Below, piece after piece: positions 8,689 to 16,535 of a stretch of DNA of 64,000 nucleotides. Each line of letters starts with the position of its first letter. Positions within the stretch are counted from its first letter, which is position 1. Origin of the DNA: Acidovorax delafieldii 2AN (lineage in GTDB: Bacteria > Pseudomonadota > Gammaproteobacteria > Burkholderiales > Burkholderiaceae_C); NCBI RefSeq assembly GCF_000175235.1, contig NZ_ACQT01000002.1, positions 61,993-125,992 of the forward strand. Reading direction: 5' to 3'. A program made the position numbers and the translations under genes. The notes beneath the pieces were generated by a model, which made no database searches, was not told the DNA's origin, and saw only the letters and a list, made by a program, of their open reading frames with translations.

Positions 8689-9156
8689 ATGCTTCCTTCC
8701 AACACCCCTACCCCTCATTTCCCACACACCCACGCCGCGATAGAGCGGCTAGTGCACTGGTACGAGCACCTCACGCCCGACCACCTGCGCACCCTGGACA
8801 CCTACTACACACCCGATGCGCGCTTCAAGGACCCCTTCAATGACGTGCGCGGCGTGCCCGCGATTGCGCAGGTGTTCGCCCACATGTTCACCACGCTGGA
8901 TCAGCCCCGCTTCGTCGTGACCGAGCGGGTGGTTCAAGGGCAGCAGGCGTTCCTGGTGTGGGAGTTCCACTTCCGTTTCCGTCGCTGGCGTTCGGGCATT
9001 CCCCAGTGCATCGGGGGCGCTACCCACCTGCGTTTCAACGAAAGCGGCCTGGTGGCGATGCACCGCGACTACTGGGACGCTGCTGAAGAGCTCCATGAAA
9101 AGCTCCCCGTCGTGGGCACATTGATGCGCTGGCTGAGACGCAGCGCCAGCCGCTGA
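8689..9156 (+). CDS. SnoaL/NTF2-like protein
   Basis: 155 residues of the nuclear-transport-factor-2 fold, with the typical WYEHLTPDHLRTLDTYYTPDARFKDPFNDVRG opening and a HRDYWDAAEELHEKLPVVGTLMRWLRR ending. Members are small cone-shaped hydrolases, isomerases or binding proteins. The ATG at 8689 is chosen because it begins right after the SDR stop and gives the family's length. It is the last gene of the lipid-modification cluster. Confidence 0.85.
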   Translation: MLPSNTPTPHFPHTHAAIERLVHWYEHLTPDHLRTLDTYYTPDARFKDPFNDVRGVPAIAQVFAHMFTTLDQPRFVVTERVVQGQQAFLVWEFHFRFRRWRSGIPQCIGGATHLRFNESGLVAMHRDYWDAAEELHEKLPVVGTLMRWLRRSASR

Positions 9157-9363
9157 AATGCGGCAGCCCGTGCGCATCGCCTCACGCGTCAGTACACATG
9201 GGGGCTGCGGCGGACACTGCAGTCTGTGCCCTACAGCTACCCAAACAGAACCCACAGGAGCCCCGCGTAGATGGGGCCTAAGCGTTTCACGGGCGATGTG
9301 GCCGGAGCGCAAACGCGTTCGACGCCAGCCCATGCATGACACCGCTGCGCGCCGGCGCTGGGG

Positions 9364-9654
9364 CTACTTTCGTGCTGTCGGGCCCGTGGCCGTGCTGGAA
9401 TCAAGTTCACGCAGCACCGCGTTGGATTTGTCCATGGCTTCTGCTGTTTCGCTGAGTTGCTGTTCGATCTCTCCGGTGCGTTCAACGGCGGCTTTCAGGT
9501 CACCCTGGGCCGCCTTGGCAGGCACCTGCGTGGACAGCACGGCATGGACTACTTCGAGTTCGCTGGCAGCGGCCTTGATCTGCTCCGCCGCCTCGAGGTT
9601 CTGATTCAGCACCTCGCCAATGGCCGTGTCCTTCGATTGCTTCGCTGTGGTCAT
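9364..9654 (-). CDS. Small helical hypothetical protein
   Basis: A 96-residue acidic, Ala/Gln/Glu-rich protein predicted to be almost entirely helical, with coiled-coil-like heptads (NLEAAEQIKAAASELEVVHA, ERTGEIEQQLSETAEAMDKS). It has no Cys or Trp. An AGGTCC site precedes the ATG. Codon use matches its neighbours, which supports a real gene. No family recognised; phasin-like or methyl-accepting-like helices are possible but unproven. It is convergent to the SnoaL gene. Confidence 0.6.
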   Translation of the reverse strand: MTTAKQSKDTAIGEVLNQNLEAAEQIKAAASELEVVHAVLSTQVPAKAAQGDLKAAVERTGEIEQQLSETAEAMDKSNAVLRELDSSTATGPTARK

Positions 9655-9695
9655 GAAATGGACCTGTGAATGGTGAAGATGAAGAGATCTGCACT

Positions 9696-9727
9696 GCTAC
9701 GGCTGCGGCTACGGCTGCGGCTGCGGC
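9696..9727. repeat. Short 6-bp tandem repeat (GGCTGC/GGCTAC units)
   Basis: About five tandem copies of a hexamer alternating GGCTAC and GGCTGC lie just upstream of the 96-residue minus-strand gene. The number of units could vary by slippage. No known function; it is too short and regular to be a CRISPR array. Confidence 0.6.
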
Positions 9728-9941
9728 AGGCTGGGTGCCCTTCGAGAAGGCGCTTGTGGGCTGTGGTTCACCCACGACCTACTTCATTCCTGCCCGCGTC
9801 CTCGCATATTTCACGACGTATCGTCCCCAGTGACACAACACCGGTCGAGTCACCCCTGTCGCAGCAGCGGTAGCACGTGGTGCGGCGCCCAAGCTTCGGT
9901 CGTGCTTGCCCGTGATCGCGCCATTCTCCGTGACCTGTCGC

Positions 9942-10028
9942 TCACAGCCCGCTCAATGCAAGTACTGCAACCATGGCAATGGCTACTGACATCGCTTGCA
10001 AGCCGAAGATCAAAACCATGATGGGCAT
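9942..10028 (-). CDS. 28-residue hydrophobic peptide (candidate small membrane protein)
   Basis: A 29-codon ORF, ATG at 10028-10026 to TGA at 9944-9942. A perfect AGGAGG lies 7 nt before the ATG. The product (MPIMVLIFGLQAMSVAIAMV, then AVLALSGL) is a single hydrophobic helix with no charged residues, like single-span peptides of the KdpF/CydX size class. It matches none that I recognise. It stands alone: no gene for a partner complex is adjacent on the same strand. The region 9655-10321 otherwise shows no convincing gene. Confidence 0.5.
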   Translation of the reverse strand: MPIMVLIFGLQAMSVAIAMVAVLALSGL

Positions 10029-10321
10029 GACGCTACCTCCTGCGAAGAATGCAAGCGTAGGTATCAAAATCGGCGGCTCAAGCAGGTCTTCAGGCCGGGC
10101 GCGTGTCGGACGGCGCTGACAGGCCTACCGACGTACACCGCGGAGAAACCCGCCCTCAGCCACACGACAGTCCATTGCCCCCGCTTCGCCCTGGGCTGGA
10201 AGCGTGGCAATTCATTACAACCATGCAGCCGAAATAGGCGCATTCTGATTTCGGCATTGATGACTACTGGAGCTGAGTCTCTTCGCTGCAAGCCTCACAA
10301 CTCCGCAACCAGGGCCCAGCC

Positions 10322-10576
10322 ATGTGTATCAACATCACTGTCGCGGAGACAGTGTCCGATGACGTTTTCGCGCGCATCGAGGCACTCACACATGCTCTGC
10401 GAAAAACGGACACCAATTTCATGGGATTGGCCATTACGGTAGCCTGGGGCAAGGTGCGAAGCGGCACCATCTCCGTCGCTGATGCCGAAGATCCCATCCG
10501 AGAAGCGCTGCTGCGTCTTCTGATCGAGGACGCTTTGGCGACCTCCAACCATCGACCATGCACCGCGCTTGGATAG
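10322..10576 (+). CDS. Hypothetical small protein
   Basis: An 84-residue ORF with balanced composition (TVAETVSDDVFARIEALTHA; ADAEDPIREALLRLLIEDAL) that looks like a small alpha/beta protein. No good Shine-Dalgarno is visible, and overlapping minus-strand frames of similar length exist, so the coding claim is modest. No family recognised. A hairpin at 10656-10676 follows it. Confidence 0.35.
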   Translation: MCINITVAETVSDDVFARIEALTHALRKTDTNFMGLAITVAWGKVRSGTISVADAEDPIREALLRLLIEDALATSNHRPCTALG

Positions 10577-10655
10577 CGCTTTCTAGTGGGGCCAAGGCAG
10601 GAAGGAGTTGGCGGGTGGTCCAGCTAAGCACAGCCGGGTAACCCGCCCTGGACGC

Positions 10656-10676
10656 CGACAGTCATGACGACTGTCG
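10656..10676. terminator. Hairpin between convergent genes (candidate terminator)
   Basis: Perfect 8-bp inverted repeat CGACAGTC ... GACTGTCG with a 5-nt loop (ATGAC). It lies between the ORF ending at 10576 and the IclR gene ending at 10737. No T-run follows, so if it terminates transcription it is probably not a classical Rho-independent site. Confidence 0.35.
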
Positions 10677-10736
10677 ACTTCTCCAACTATTCGTCGCGTC
10701 GCTGCGGTGGTGCAGGGAAAAGGCCCGGCGCATGCA

Positions 10737-11447
10737 TCAGGGATGCCAGCGACTTGATGGCCCCGGTTGGGGCGCTGCGGCGTAGCCCGCTAAGGCATAC
10801 GAAAGCGCCTGAGCTGCCTGCTTGACCTTCGGCGCAAGCTCCTCCAGTCGCGAGATGGGCAGCCTCGATTCGGGTCCTGAAATGCACACCGATCCCAGCA
10901 GCCTCCACTGCCTTCCAAAAACGGGGGCCGATACCGTTGAAACGCCCTGCTCCCGTTCGCTCACGGAGCAGTGGTATCCGCGACTTCGAATTTGCTCATA
11001 GATGGTCCCTGGCTCACCAGAGAATGCCAGGATCACTCTGCCCGGCGAGCCTTTGTCCAGCGGCAGACCTTCTCCCATGCGGGCGTGATGGCGCAATGCC
11101 TGGGGCCCCTCCACCCGAACGAGACACGTACGGACGTTGCCTTCTCGAACATAGAAAGCGGCGCTCTCACCCGTTTGCAGAGTCAACTCACGCAGGGCAG
11201 GCTCCAGCACGTTTTGCACGTCAAACCCGGCTTGATAGCGTGCACCGAGCCAGCCTGCAGCAGGCCCCAAACGCCAGTCCCCATCCTCGCGCTGGACCAT
11301 GAAACCCGACTGTGCCAGCGTGCGTGCCAATCGCAGTGCAGTGGTTTTATGCAGTCCGCAGCGGCGACTCAATTCAGCCAAAGGCAAGCTGGATTCGCCC
11401 AGCGCAAAAGCTTCCAGCACCTGCAAAGCGCGCGTGACGGCAATCAC
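10737..11447 (-). CDS. IclR-family transcriptional regulator (start uncertain, possible frameshift)
   Basis: 236 residues with an N-terminal IclR winged helix (ALQVLEAFALGESSLPLAEL, RRCGLHKTTALRLARTLAQS) and a C-terminal effector-binding GAF-like domain (SPGRVILAFSG, RGYHCSVSEREQGVSTVSAP). The GTG at 11447 directly follows a G7 run. In the frame entering that run from an ATG at 11548, about 33 residues (MSNSHVKDQRPKS...) lead in as in typical IclR N-terminal extensions. One G more or two fewer would fuse them in frame. The gene diverges from the Bug-protein gene at 11679 and probably controls the catabolic cluster in response to its substrate. Confidence 0.82.
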   Translation of the reverse strand: MIAVTRALQVLEAFALGESSLPLAELSRRCGLHKTTALRLARTLAQSGFMVQREDGDWRLGPAAGWLGARYQAGFDVQNVLEPALRELTLQTGESAAFYVREGNVRTCLVRVEGPQALRHHARMGEGLPLDKGSPGRVILAFSGEPGTIYEQIRSRGYHCSVSEREQGVSTVSAPVFGRQWRLLGSVCISGPESRLPISRLEELAPKVKQAAQALSYALAGYAAAPQPGPSSRWHP

Positions 11448-11558
11448 GCCCCCCCTTCTTTGACAGGGGTATCTGTGTGGGTATGCGGAGTGGCTGAAGC
11501 ATTGGCCGGTGATTTCGGCCGCTGGTCTTTGACGTGGCTATTGCTCATGGTGCAATGT

Positions 11559-11595
11559 GTTTCATTGTATGCAACCGCATTGTATGTATTGAAAC
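11559..11595. promoter_or_regulatory. Candidate IclR operator in the divergent promoter region
   Basis: An outer inverted repeat GTTTCA (11559-11564) / TGAAAC (11590-11595) encloses two direct copies of CATTGTATG (11563-11571 and 11578-11586), 15 bp apart. It lies between the IclR gene and the Bug gene, upstream of both. IclR regulators commonly bind such palindromes as pairs of dimers. This is AT-rich compared with its surroundings. Confidence 0.45.
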
Positions 11596-11678
11596 GCTTG
11601 CATAAAGTCTCCGACCAAGACACTGGCCGCATGCGGTGTCCTGAAAACCTCAACAACAACCGCGACGGAGACAAATAC

Positions 11679-12686
11679 ATGCCAGTGCTTTCATCGTTTT
11701 CACGTTCTCTTGGTACGCGCCTGTGCGCCGCACTCTTCGCTGTCGCAGCTTCCGCCGCGCCCACGAGTGCTGCCTATGCGCAAGGCGCCTACCCAAACAA
11801 GCCGATCCGACTGATCGTTCCTTTCCCACCCGGCGGTGGCACTGACATGATTGCGCGCACCGTGGCTCAAAAGCTGGCGGACCAAAACAAGTGGAGCGTG
11901 ATCGTGGACAACCGCCCCGGCGCAGGTGGCAATCTGGGCGTGGACGCTACCGCCAAGTCAGCCCCCGATGGCTACACGTTGGTGATGGGCCAGACCAGCA
12001 ACCTGGCGATCAACCCATCGCTCTACGCCAAATTGCCCTATGACCCGATCAAGGACCTGGCCCCTGTGGCGCTCGTGTCCTCCTCGCCCATCGTGATGGC
12101 CGCACCAGCCAACTCGCGCTTGAAGACCTTTGCTGACGTGGTGGCCGCGAGCAAGGGCAAGCCCGATACGCTCACCCTGGGGTACTCGGGTAACGGGACC
12201 GTGGCCCATCTGGCGGGTGAACTGGCTGAGAACGCAGCAGGCATCCAGCTGCGCCACATCCCCTACAAGGGCGCCGCCCAGGCCATGACGGACCTGTTGG
12301 GCGGGCAGATCGACCTGTACATGTCGTCCGTGCCCACGCTGCTGGGGCAGGTGCGCAATGGCAAGCTCAAGATCCTGGCCATCACCTCGGCCAAGCGCTC
12401 ATCGCAATTGCCCGAGGTGCCAACGCTGGCAGAACAGGGCTACAAGGGTTTTGAGGCCGTGACCTGGTTCGGCATCCTGGCGCCCGCAGGCACGCCCGCC
12501 CCCATCGTGACGCAGCTCAACAGGGCCATCAACCAGGCGCTGCAGCAAGCGGACGTGATTGACAAGCTCAAGTCCGAAGGCGGCGATGTGCTGGGCGGAA
12601 CCTCCGACCAGTTCAGCACCTTGCTGCGCACCGAAGTTCCTCGCTGGGCCAAGATCGTGAAGGACTCGGGCGCCAGCCTGGACTGA
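11679..12686 (+). CDS. Bug/TctC-family tripartite tricarboxylate solute-binding protein 1
   Basis: 335 residues: signal peptide (LCAALFAVAASAAPTSAAYA), then the Bug signature YPNKPIRLIVPFPPGGGTD and the conserved ADGYTL-like block (SAPDGYTLVMGQTSNLAINP). These are periplasmic carboxylate-binding proteins, usually serving a TctAB membrane pair or a sensor kinase. No TctA/B gene lies in this window. GGAG lies 8 nt before ATG 11679; the longer in-frame ORF upstream runs through the promoter and antisense to the IclR gene, so it is not used. First gene of the catabolic cluster. Confidence 0.9.
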   Translation: MPVLSSFSRSLGTRLCAALFAVAASAAPTSAAYAQGAYPNKPIRLIVPFPPGGGTDMIARTVAQKLADQNKWSVIVDNRPGAGGNLGVDATAKSAPDGYTLVMGQTSNLAINPSLYAKLPYDPIKDLAPVALVSSSPIVMAAPANSRLKTFADVVAASKGKPDTLTLGYSGNGTVAHLAGELAENAAGIQLRHIPYKGAAQAMTDLLGGQIDLYMSSVPTLLGQVRNGKLKILAITSAKRSSQLPEVPTLAEQGYKGFEAVTWFGILAPAGTPAPIVTQLNRAINQALQQADVIDKLKSEGGDVLGGTSDQFSTLLRTEVPRWAKIVKDSGASLD

Positions 12687-12729
12687 GCGAGCTACCGCCT
12701 TCCTTTCCGTCGTTCATCCCGTCATCGCC

Positions 12730-13650
12730 ATGGCCCGCGATTGCTTTGCTACGCCCGTACCGTTCTCGGCGGGTACGGCCGCACCGCACACCGCGCTGCC
12801 TGCGGGGGCGTGCGACAGCCATATGCATGTGTACGACCAGCGCTTTCCCGAAGCGCCGGGGGCCAGGCTGCTGCCGCCCGACGCGTCGGTGCAGGACTAC
12901 CGCGCGCTGCAACAGCGCATCGGCACCCAGCGCACCGTGCTGGTCACGCCCTCCACTTACGGCGCAGACAACCGCTGCATGCTGCTGGGCCTGGCCGCGC
13001 AGGGTGATCAGGCGCGGGGCGTGGCCGTGATCGATGGCAGCGAGAGCGATGTGCAATTGCAAGCCCTGCACGACGCTGGCGTGCGCGGTGTGCGGCTCAA
13101 TCTGTCGCTGGGTGTCACTGGCACGGTCGATGCCATCGTGCCCCTGGCCCAGCGCATTGCGCCGCTGGGCTGGCATTTGCAACTGCTGATGCCGCCCGAT
13201 GTGCTGGCCACGCTGGGCGATGTGCTGCGCCGTGTGCCGATGCCAATGGTGTTTGACCACCTGGGCCGCATCGCACCCGAGCAAGCCGGAAAGCACCCTG
13301 CCCACGCACTGCTGCTGCAGCTGATGGGCGAGGGCCGGGCTTGGGTCAAGCTCTCGGGCGGCTACATCGTCAGCGCCACCCATGCGGTGGACGACCCAGC
13401 GCTCGACGCATTGGCCGCCAGCTACCTGCGTGCGGCGCCTGAGCGCGTGCTGTGGGGCAGCGACTGGCCCCACGCCACCGCCAGCGCGGGCCTGCACCCG
13501 GTGCCGGACGACGCATTGCAAATCGACACCCTGGCACGCTGGTGCGATCAGGCCGGTGCGGATGCGCTGCGCCGCGTGCTGGTCTCCAACCCTGCCGCGC
13601 TCTACGGCTTCCCGCCGGTCTCGACTTCTTCATCCACCACCCCTGTCTGA
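12730..13650 (+). CDS. Amidohydrolase family protein (LigI/PDC-hydrolase-like) 1
   Basis: A 306-residue TIM-barrel metal-dependent hydrolase of the 2-pyrone-4,6-dicarboxylate-lactonase (LigI) group. Visible motifs: ACDSHMHVYD (metal-binding H-x-H), TYGADNRCML, MVFDHLGR and LWGSDWPHA (conserved Asp). The family opens lactones of dicarboxylates. It lies between two Bug genes and has a paralogue at 18526. The substrate is probably a lactone derived from the ligand carried by the neighbouring binding proteins. Confidence 0.85.
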   Translation: MARDCFATPVPFSAGTAAPHTALPAGACDSHMHVYDQRFPEAPGARLLPPDASVQDYRALQQRIGTQRTVLVTPSTYGADNRCMLLGLAAQGDQARGVAVIDGSESDVQLQALHDAGVRGVRLNLSLGVTGTVDAIVPLAQRIAPLGWHLQLLMPPDVLATLGDVLRRVPMPMVFDHLGRIAPEQAGKHPAHALLLQLMGEGRAWVKLSGGYIVSATHAVDDPALDALAASYLRAAPERVLWGSDWPHATASAGLHPVPDDALQIDTLARWCDQAGADALRRVLVSNPAALYGFPPVSTSSSTTPV

Positions 13651-13662
13651 GGGCCTTGCACC

Positions 13663-14682
13663 ATGACCTCTTTGGTATCTCCCCTTTCCACGCACAGCGC
13701 GCAGCGCCGCCACCTGCTGACCACCCTGGCCCTTGCGGGCGCTGGTGTGGGGATGGGGCTGCCCGCCTGGGCGCAAAACGATTGGCCTGCGGGCAAGCTC
13801 ATCACCTGGGTGGTTCCGTACCCCGCCGGTGGCAGCACCGACGTGCTGGGCCGCAACATCGCCCTCAAGCTGGGCGCGGCCCTGTCCACCAACGTCATCG
13901 TGGACAACAAGGCCGGGGCCACGGGCACCATTGGCGCGGCCTACGTGGCCAAGGCCGCGCCGGACGGGCTCACGCTGCTGGGCACCTCCATCGGCCCACA
14001 AGCCATTGCGCCGCACCTGATGGCCAAGCTGCCCTACGACCACATCACGGCCTTTGAGCCCGTGATCACCGTGGGCACCATCCCGCACATTCTGGTTGTC
14101 GGCGCGAACCAGCCGTTCAAAACGGTGGCTGATTTGCTGGCCGCCGCCAAGGCCCAGCCCGGCAAGCTGGCGTTTGCCTCGGGCGGCAACGGCACCATTT
14201 TGCAAATGCAGGGCGAGCTGCTGCAGCAGCAATCCGGCGCGCGCTTCATCCATGTGCCCTACAAGGGCGACACCCCCGCGCTGCAAGACACCTTGGCCGA
14301 GCAGGTGCAGTTCATGTTTGCCCCCGCAGCCGCTGCACTGCCGCATGTGCAGTCGGGCAAGTTGCGCGCCCTGGCCGTCACGTCTGCCCAGCGCCTCAAG
14401 GCCCTGCCTGCCGTGCCCACCATGGGCGAGGCGGGGCTCAAAGAATTTGTGGTGGAGCAGTGGCAGGCCGTGTTTGCGCCCGCCAAGACGCCCGCCGCCA
14501 TCGTGCAGCGCCTGAACCGCGAGATCGCTGCCGCGCTGAAAGACCCCGTCCTCATCGCCCTGGCCGACAAGCTGGGCGTGACGCCGGTGGGCGGCACGCC
14601 CCAGCAGCTGGGTGACCTGCAAAAGGCCGACTCGGCCAAGTGGGCCAAGGTGATCAAAGACGGAAACATCAAGGCCGACTGA
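13663..14682 (+). CDS. Bug/TctC-family solute-binding protein 2
   Basis: 339 residues; a twin-residue/hydrophobic leader (RRHLLTTLALAGAGVGMGLP, then AWA) precedes the mature Bug fold (GKLITWVVPYPAGGSTDVLG, AAPDGLTLLGTSIGPQAIAP, HVPYKGDTPALQDTL). The RR plus hydrophobic core suggests Sec or possibly Tat export. It starts 12 nt after the amidohydrolase stop, so it is co-transcribed with it. A carboxylic acid ligand is expected; the exact ligand is unknown. Confidence 0.88.
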   Translation: MTSLVSPLSTHSAQRRHLLTTLALAGAGVGMGLPAWAQNDWPAGKLITWVVPYPAGGSTDVLGRNIALKLGAALSTNVIVDNKAGATGTIGAAYVAKAAPDGLTLLGTSIGPQAIAPHLMAKLPYDHITAFEPVITVGTIPHILVVGANQPFKTVADLLAAAKAQPGKLAFASGGNGTILQMQGELLQQQSGARFIHVPYKGDTPALQDTLAEQVQFMFAPAAAALPHVQSGKLRALAVTSAQRLKALPAVPTMGEAGLKEFVVEQWQAVFAPAKTPAAIVQRLNREIAAALKDPVLIALADKLGVTPVGGTPQQLGDLQKADSAKWAKVIKDGNIKAD

Positions 14683-14703
14683 TACCCGCGATCCACCCGC
14701 CGC

Positions 14704-14769
14704 CTCTGGCGTTGTTGCCGCGTCTTGTCGTACCGCTGGTACTGCCTGCGACGCGGCGCCTAGCCAGAG
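14704..14769. repeat. Large inverted repeat between Bug 2 and the RraA gene
   Basis: Nested arms: outer CTCTGGC (14704-14710) / GCCAGAG (14763-14769); middle GCCGCGTC / GACGCGGC; inner GTACC-GCT-GGTAC. The whole can fold as a long cruciform. It has no T-run. It resembles extragenic palindromes scattered in Comamonadaceae genomes and may attenuate transcription or protect the upstream mRNA's 3' end. Confidence 0.6.
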
Positions 14770-14849
14770 ACGCCGGGTGAACCGCTCCACCACCTGTCAA
14801 AAACATACCGCTGCTTCCTCGTTTTCATTACCTCAACCGGACCATTCCC

Positions 14850-15536
14850 ATGAGCCAACTCCCTGAAATCATCCGCACCATCGACCGCGTGAGCGGCGAC
14901 GTTGTTGCCCAAGCCGCTACCTACCAAGCCGCCATCCTGGCCGACGTGGCGGGCCGCCGCGGCACCATGCATGGCCGCGTGGCGCCCGTGCACCAGTCCA
15001 TGAAGGTGGCAGGCCCTGCCTTCACCGTGGAAGTGCGCCCCGGCGACAACCTCATGATCCACGCCGCCATCGCGCTGGCCCAGCCAGGCGATGTGCTGGT
15101 GATCGACGGCAAGGGCGACCAGACGGCGGCGCTGATGGGCACGCTGATGCTCAGCGCCTGCAAGAAGCGCGGCCTGGCGGGTGTGATCGTGGACGCGGCC
15201 ATCCGCGACAAGCTGGAAATTCTGGAGCTGGACTTCCCCGTGTTCAGCGCGGGCTTCAACCCTGCAGGGCCGACCAAGTACGTGCCCGGCCGCATCAACC
15301 ACCCCATCAGCGCCGGCGGCGCGGTGGTCAACCCGGGTGACCTGGTGGTGGGCGACGCCGATGGCGTGGTCGTCATCGAGCGCGAAAAAGCCCCCGCCAT
15401 GCTGGCCCTGGCCGACAAGAAGGTGGCCGACGAAGCCGCCCGCATCGAAGCCATCGCCCGTGGTGACACCGCATCGAAATGGCTGCCTGCCGCCCTGCGC
15501 GCTGCGGGCGTGCTGAAGGAAGGGGAATCGCTGTGA
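14850..15536 (+). CDS. RraA-family 4-hydroxy-4-methyl-2-oxoglutarate/CHA aldolase-like protein
   Basis: 228 residues of the RraA/HMG-aldolase fold: MHGRVAPVHQSMKVAGPAFT, QPGDVLVIDGKGDQTAALMG, GLAGVIVDAAIRDKLEILEL, VVNPGDLVVGDADGVVVIER. The conserved Arg-Asp (RDK) belongs to the metal-dependent aldolase/oxaloacetate decarboxylase active site rather than the bare RNase E inhibitor. With LigI-like hydrolases nearby, an aldol cleavage of a carboxy-hydroxy-oxoacid to pyruvate or oxaloacetate fits. Its stop overlaps the next gene's GTG (GTGA). Confidence 0.85.
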   Translation: MSQLPEIIRTIDRVSGDVVAQAATYQAAILADVAGRRGTMHGRVAPVHQSMKVAGPAFTVEVRPGDNLMIHAAIALAQPGDVLVIDGKGDQTAALMGTLMLSACKKRGLAGVIVDAAIRDKLEILELDFPVFSAGFNPAGPTKYVPGRINHPISAGGAVVNPGDLVVGDADGVVVIEREKAPAMLALADKKVADEAARIEAIARGDTASKWLPAALRAAGVLKEGESL

Positions 15537-16471
15537 ACCCAACCATCATCGTCACAGGCGCCGACCTGGCGCAACAAGCCCTGGATCTGCTCACAGGCTA
15601 CGAGATCGTCTACGCTGGCAAGACGCCGACGGAAGACGACATGGTGGCCCTGTGCCGCGCGCACAACCCCGTGGCCATCATCGTGCGCTACGGCAAGGTG
15701 GGCGCTGCGGTGATGGACGCGGCCCCCGCGCTCAAGGTCATCTCCAAGCACGGCAGCGGCACCGACACCATCGACAAGGTGGCGGCCAAGGCCCGTGGCA
15801 TTGAGGTGGTGGCCGCCGTGGGCGCCAACGCCGCCGCCGTGGCCGAGCAGGCCCTGGCCCTGCTGCTGGCCTGCGCCAAGTCAGTGGTGCAACTCGATGC
15901 GCGCATGCACGCTGGCCACTGGGACAAGGCCACGCACAAGAGCCTGGAACTGGGCGGTCGCACCGTGGGCCTGGTGGGCCTGGGCGCCATTGGCCTGCGT
16001 TTTGCCAAGATGGCCGACGCCCTGGGCATGCGCGTGATTGGCTTCGATCCGTTTGCCAAGAACCTGCCCGCCTATGTGCAGGCGGTGGACCTGGAAACGA
16101 TCTGGCGCGAATCCGATGCCGTGTCTATGCACTGCCCGCTGACCGAGGAGAACCGCAACCTGCTGAACGCCGCAACGCTGGCGCAATGCAAGCGCGGCGT
16201 GATCGTGGTGAACACGGCACGTGGTGCCTTGATCGACGAGGCCGCGCTGCTGGCCGCCGTGCGTTCGGGCCAGGTCATGGCGGCCGGGCTCGACAGCTTT
16301 GCGGTCGAGCCCATGACGGCGGGCCACCCCTTCCAGGGCGAAAAGCACTTCATCCTCAGCCCCCATATTGGCGGCGTGACGAGCGATGCCTACGTGAACA
16401 TGGGCGTGGGCGCCGCCCGCAATCTACTGGCCGTGCTGGCCCGTACACCGGACGCAGTGGCCGTGGCCTGA
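15533..16471 (+). CDS. D-isomer-specific 2-hydroxyacid dehydrogenase
   Basis: 312 residues. NAD-binding motif GLVGLGAIGLRFAKMADALG (the GxGxxG fold) sits near residue 145. The catalytic set is visible as Arg in VNTARGALID, Glu in DSFAVEP and His in LSPHIGG. Such enzymes reduce 2-oxoacids to D-2-hydroxyacids or the reverse with NAD(P)H in the cytoplasm. The GTG at 15533 overlaps the RraA stop codon by 4 nt and follows AGGAAGGGG, so it is chosen over an in-frame start inside RraA at 15479. Confidence 0.87.
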   Translation: MNPTIIVTGADLAQQALDLLTGYEIVYAGKTPTEDDMVALCRAHNPVAIIVRYGKVGAAVMDAAPALKVISKHGSGTDTIDKVAAKARGIEVVAAVGANAAAVAEQALALLLACAKSVVQLDARMHAGHWDKATHKSLELGGRTVGLVGLGAIGLRFAKMADALGMRVIGFDPFAKNLPAYVQAVDLETIWRESDAVSMHCPLTEENRNLLNAATLAQCKRGVIVVNTARGALIDEAALLAAVRSGQVMAAGLDSFAVEPMTAGHPFQGEKHFILSPHIGGVTSDAYVNMGVGAARNLLAVLARTPDAVAVA

Positions 16472-16535
16472 GCGCCGCGCCTGCCCTAAGAACATGGCCG
16501 GGCACTGCGTCCGGCCGCACAGGAGACAACAGACC

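Noticed and set aside
9696..9727. Possible CRISPR-like repeat
   Set aside because: A 6-bp tandem repeat without spacers and without cas genes.
10971..11678. Extended N-terminus for Bug protein 1
   Set aside because: This stretch is antisense to the IclR gene and the divergent promoter; the signal peptide starts at 11679.
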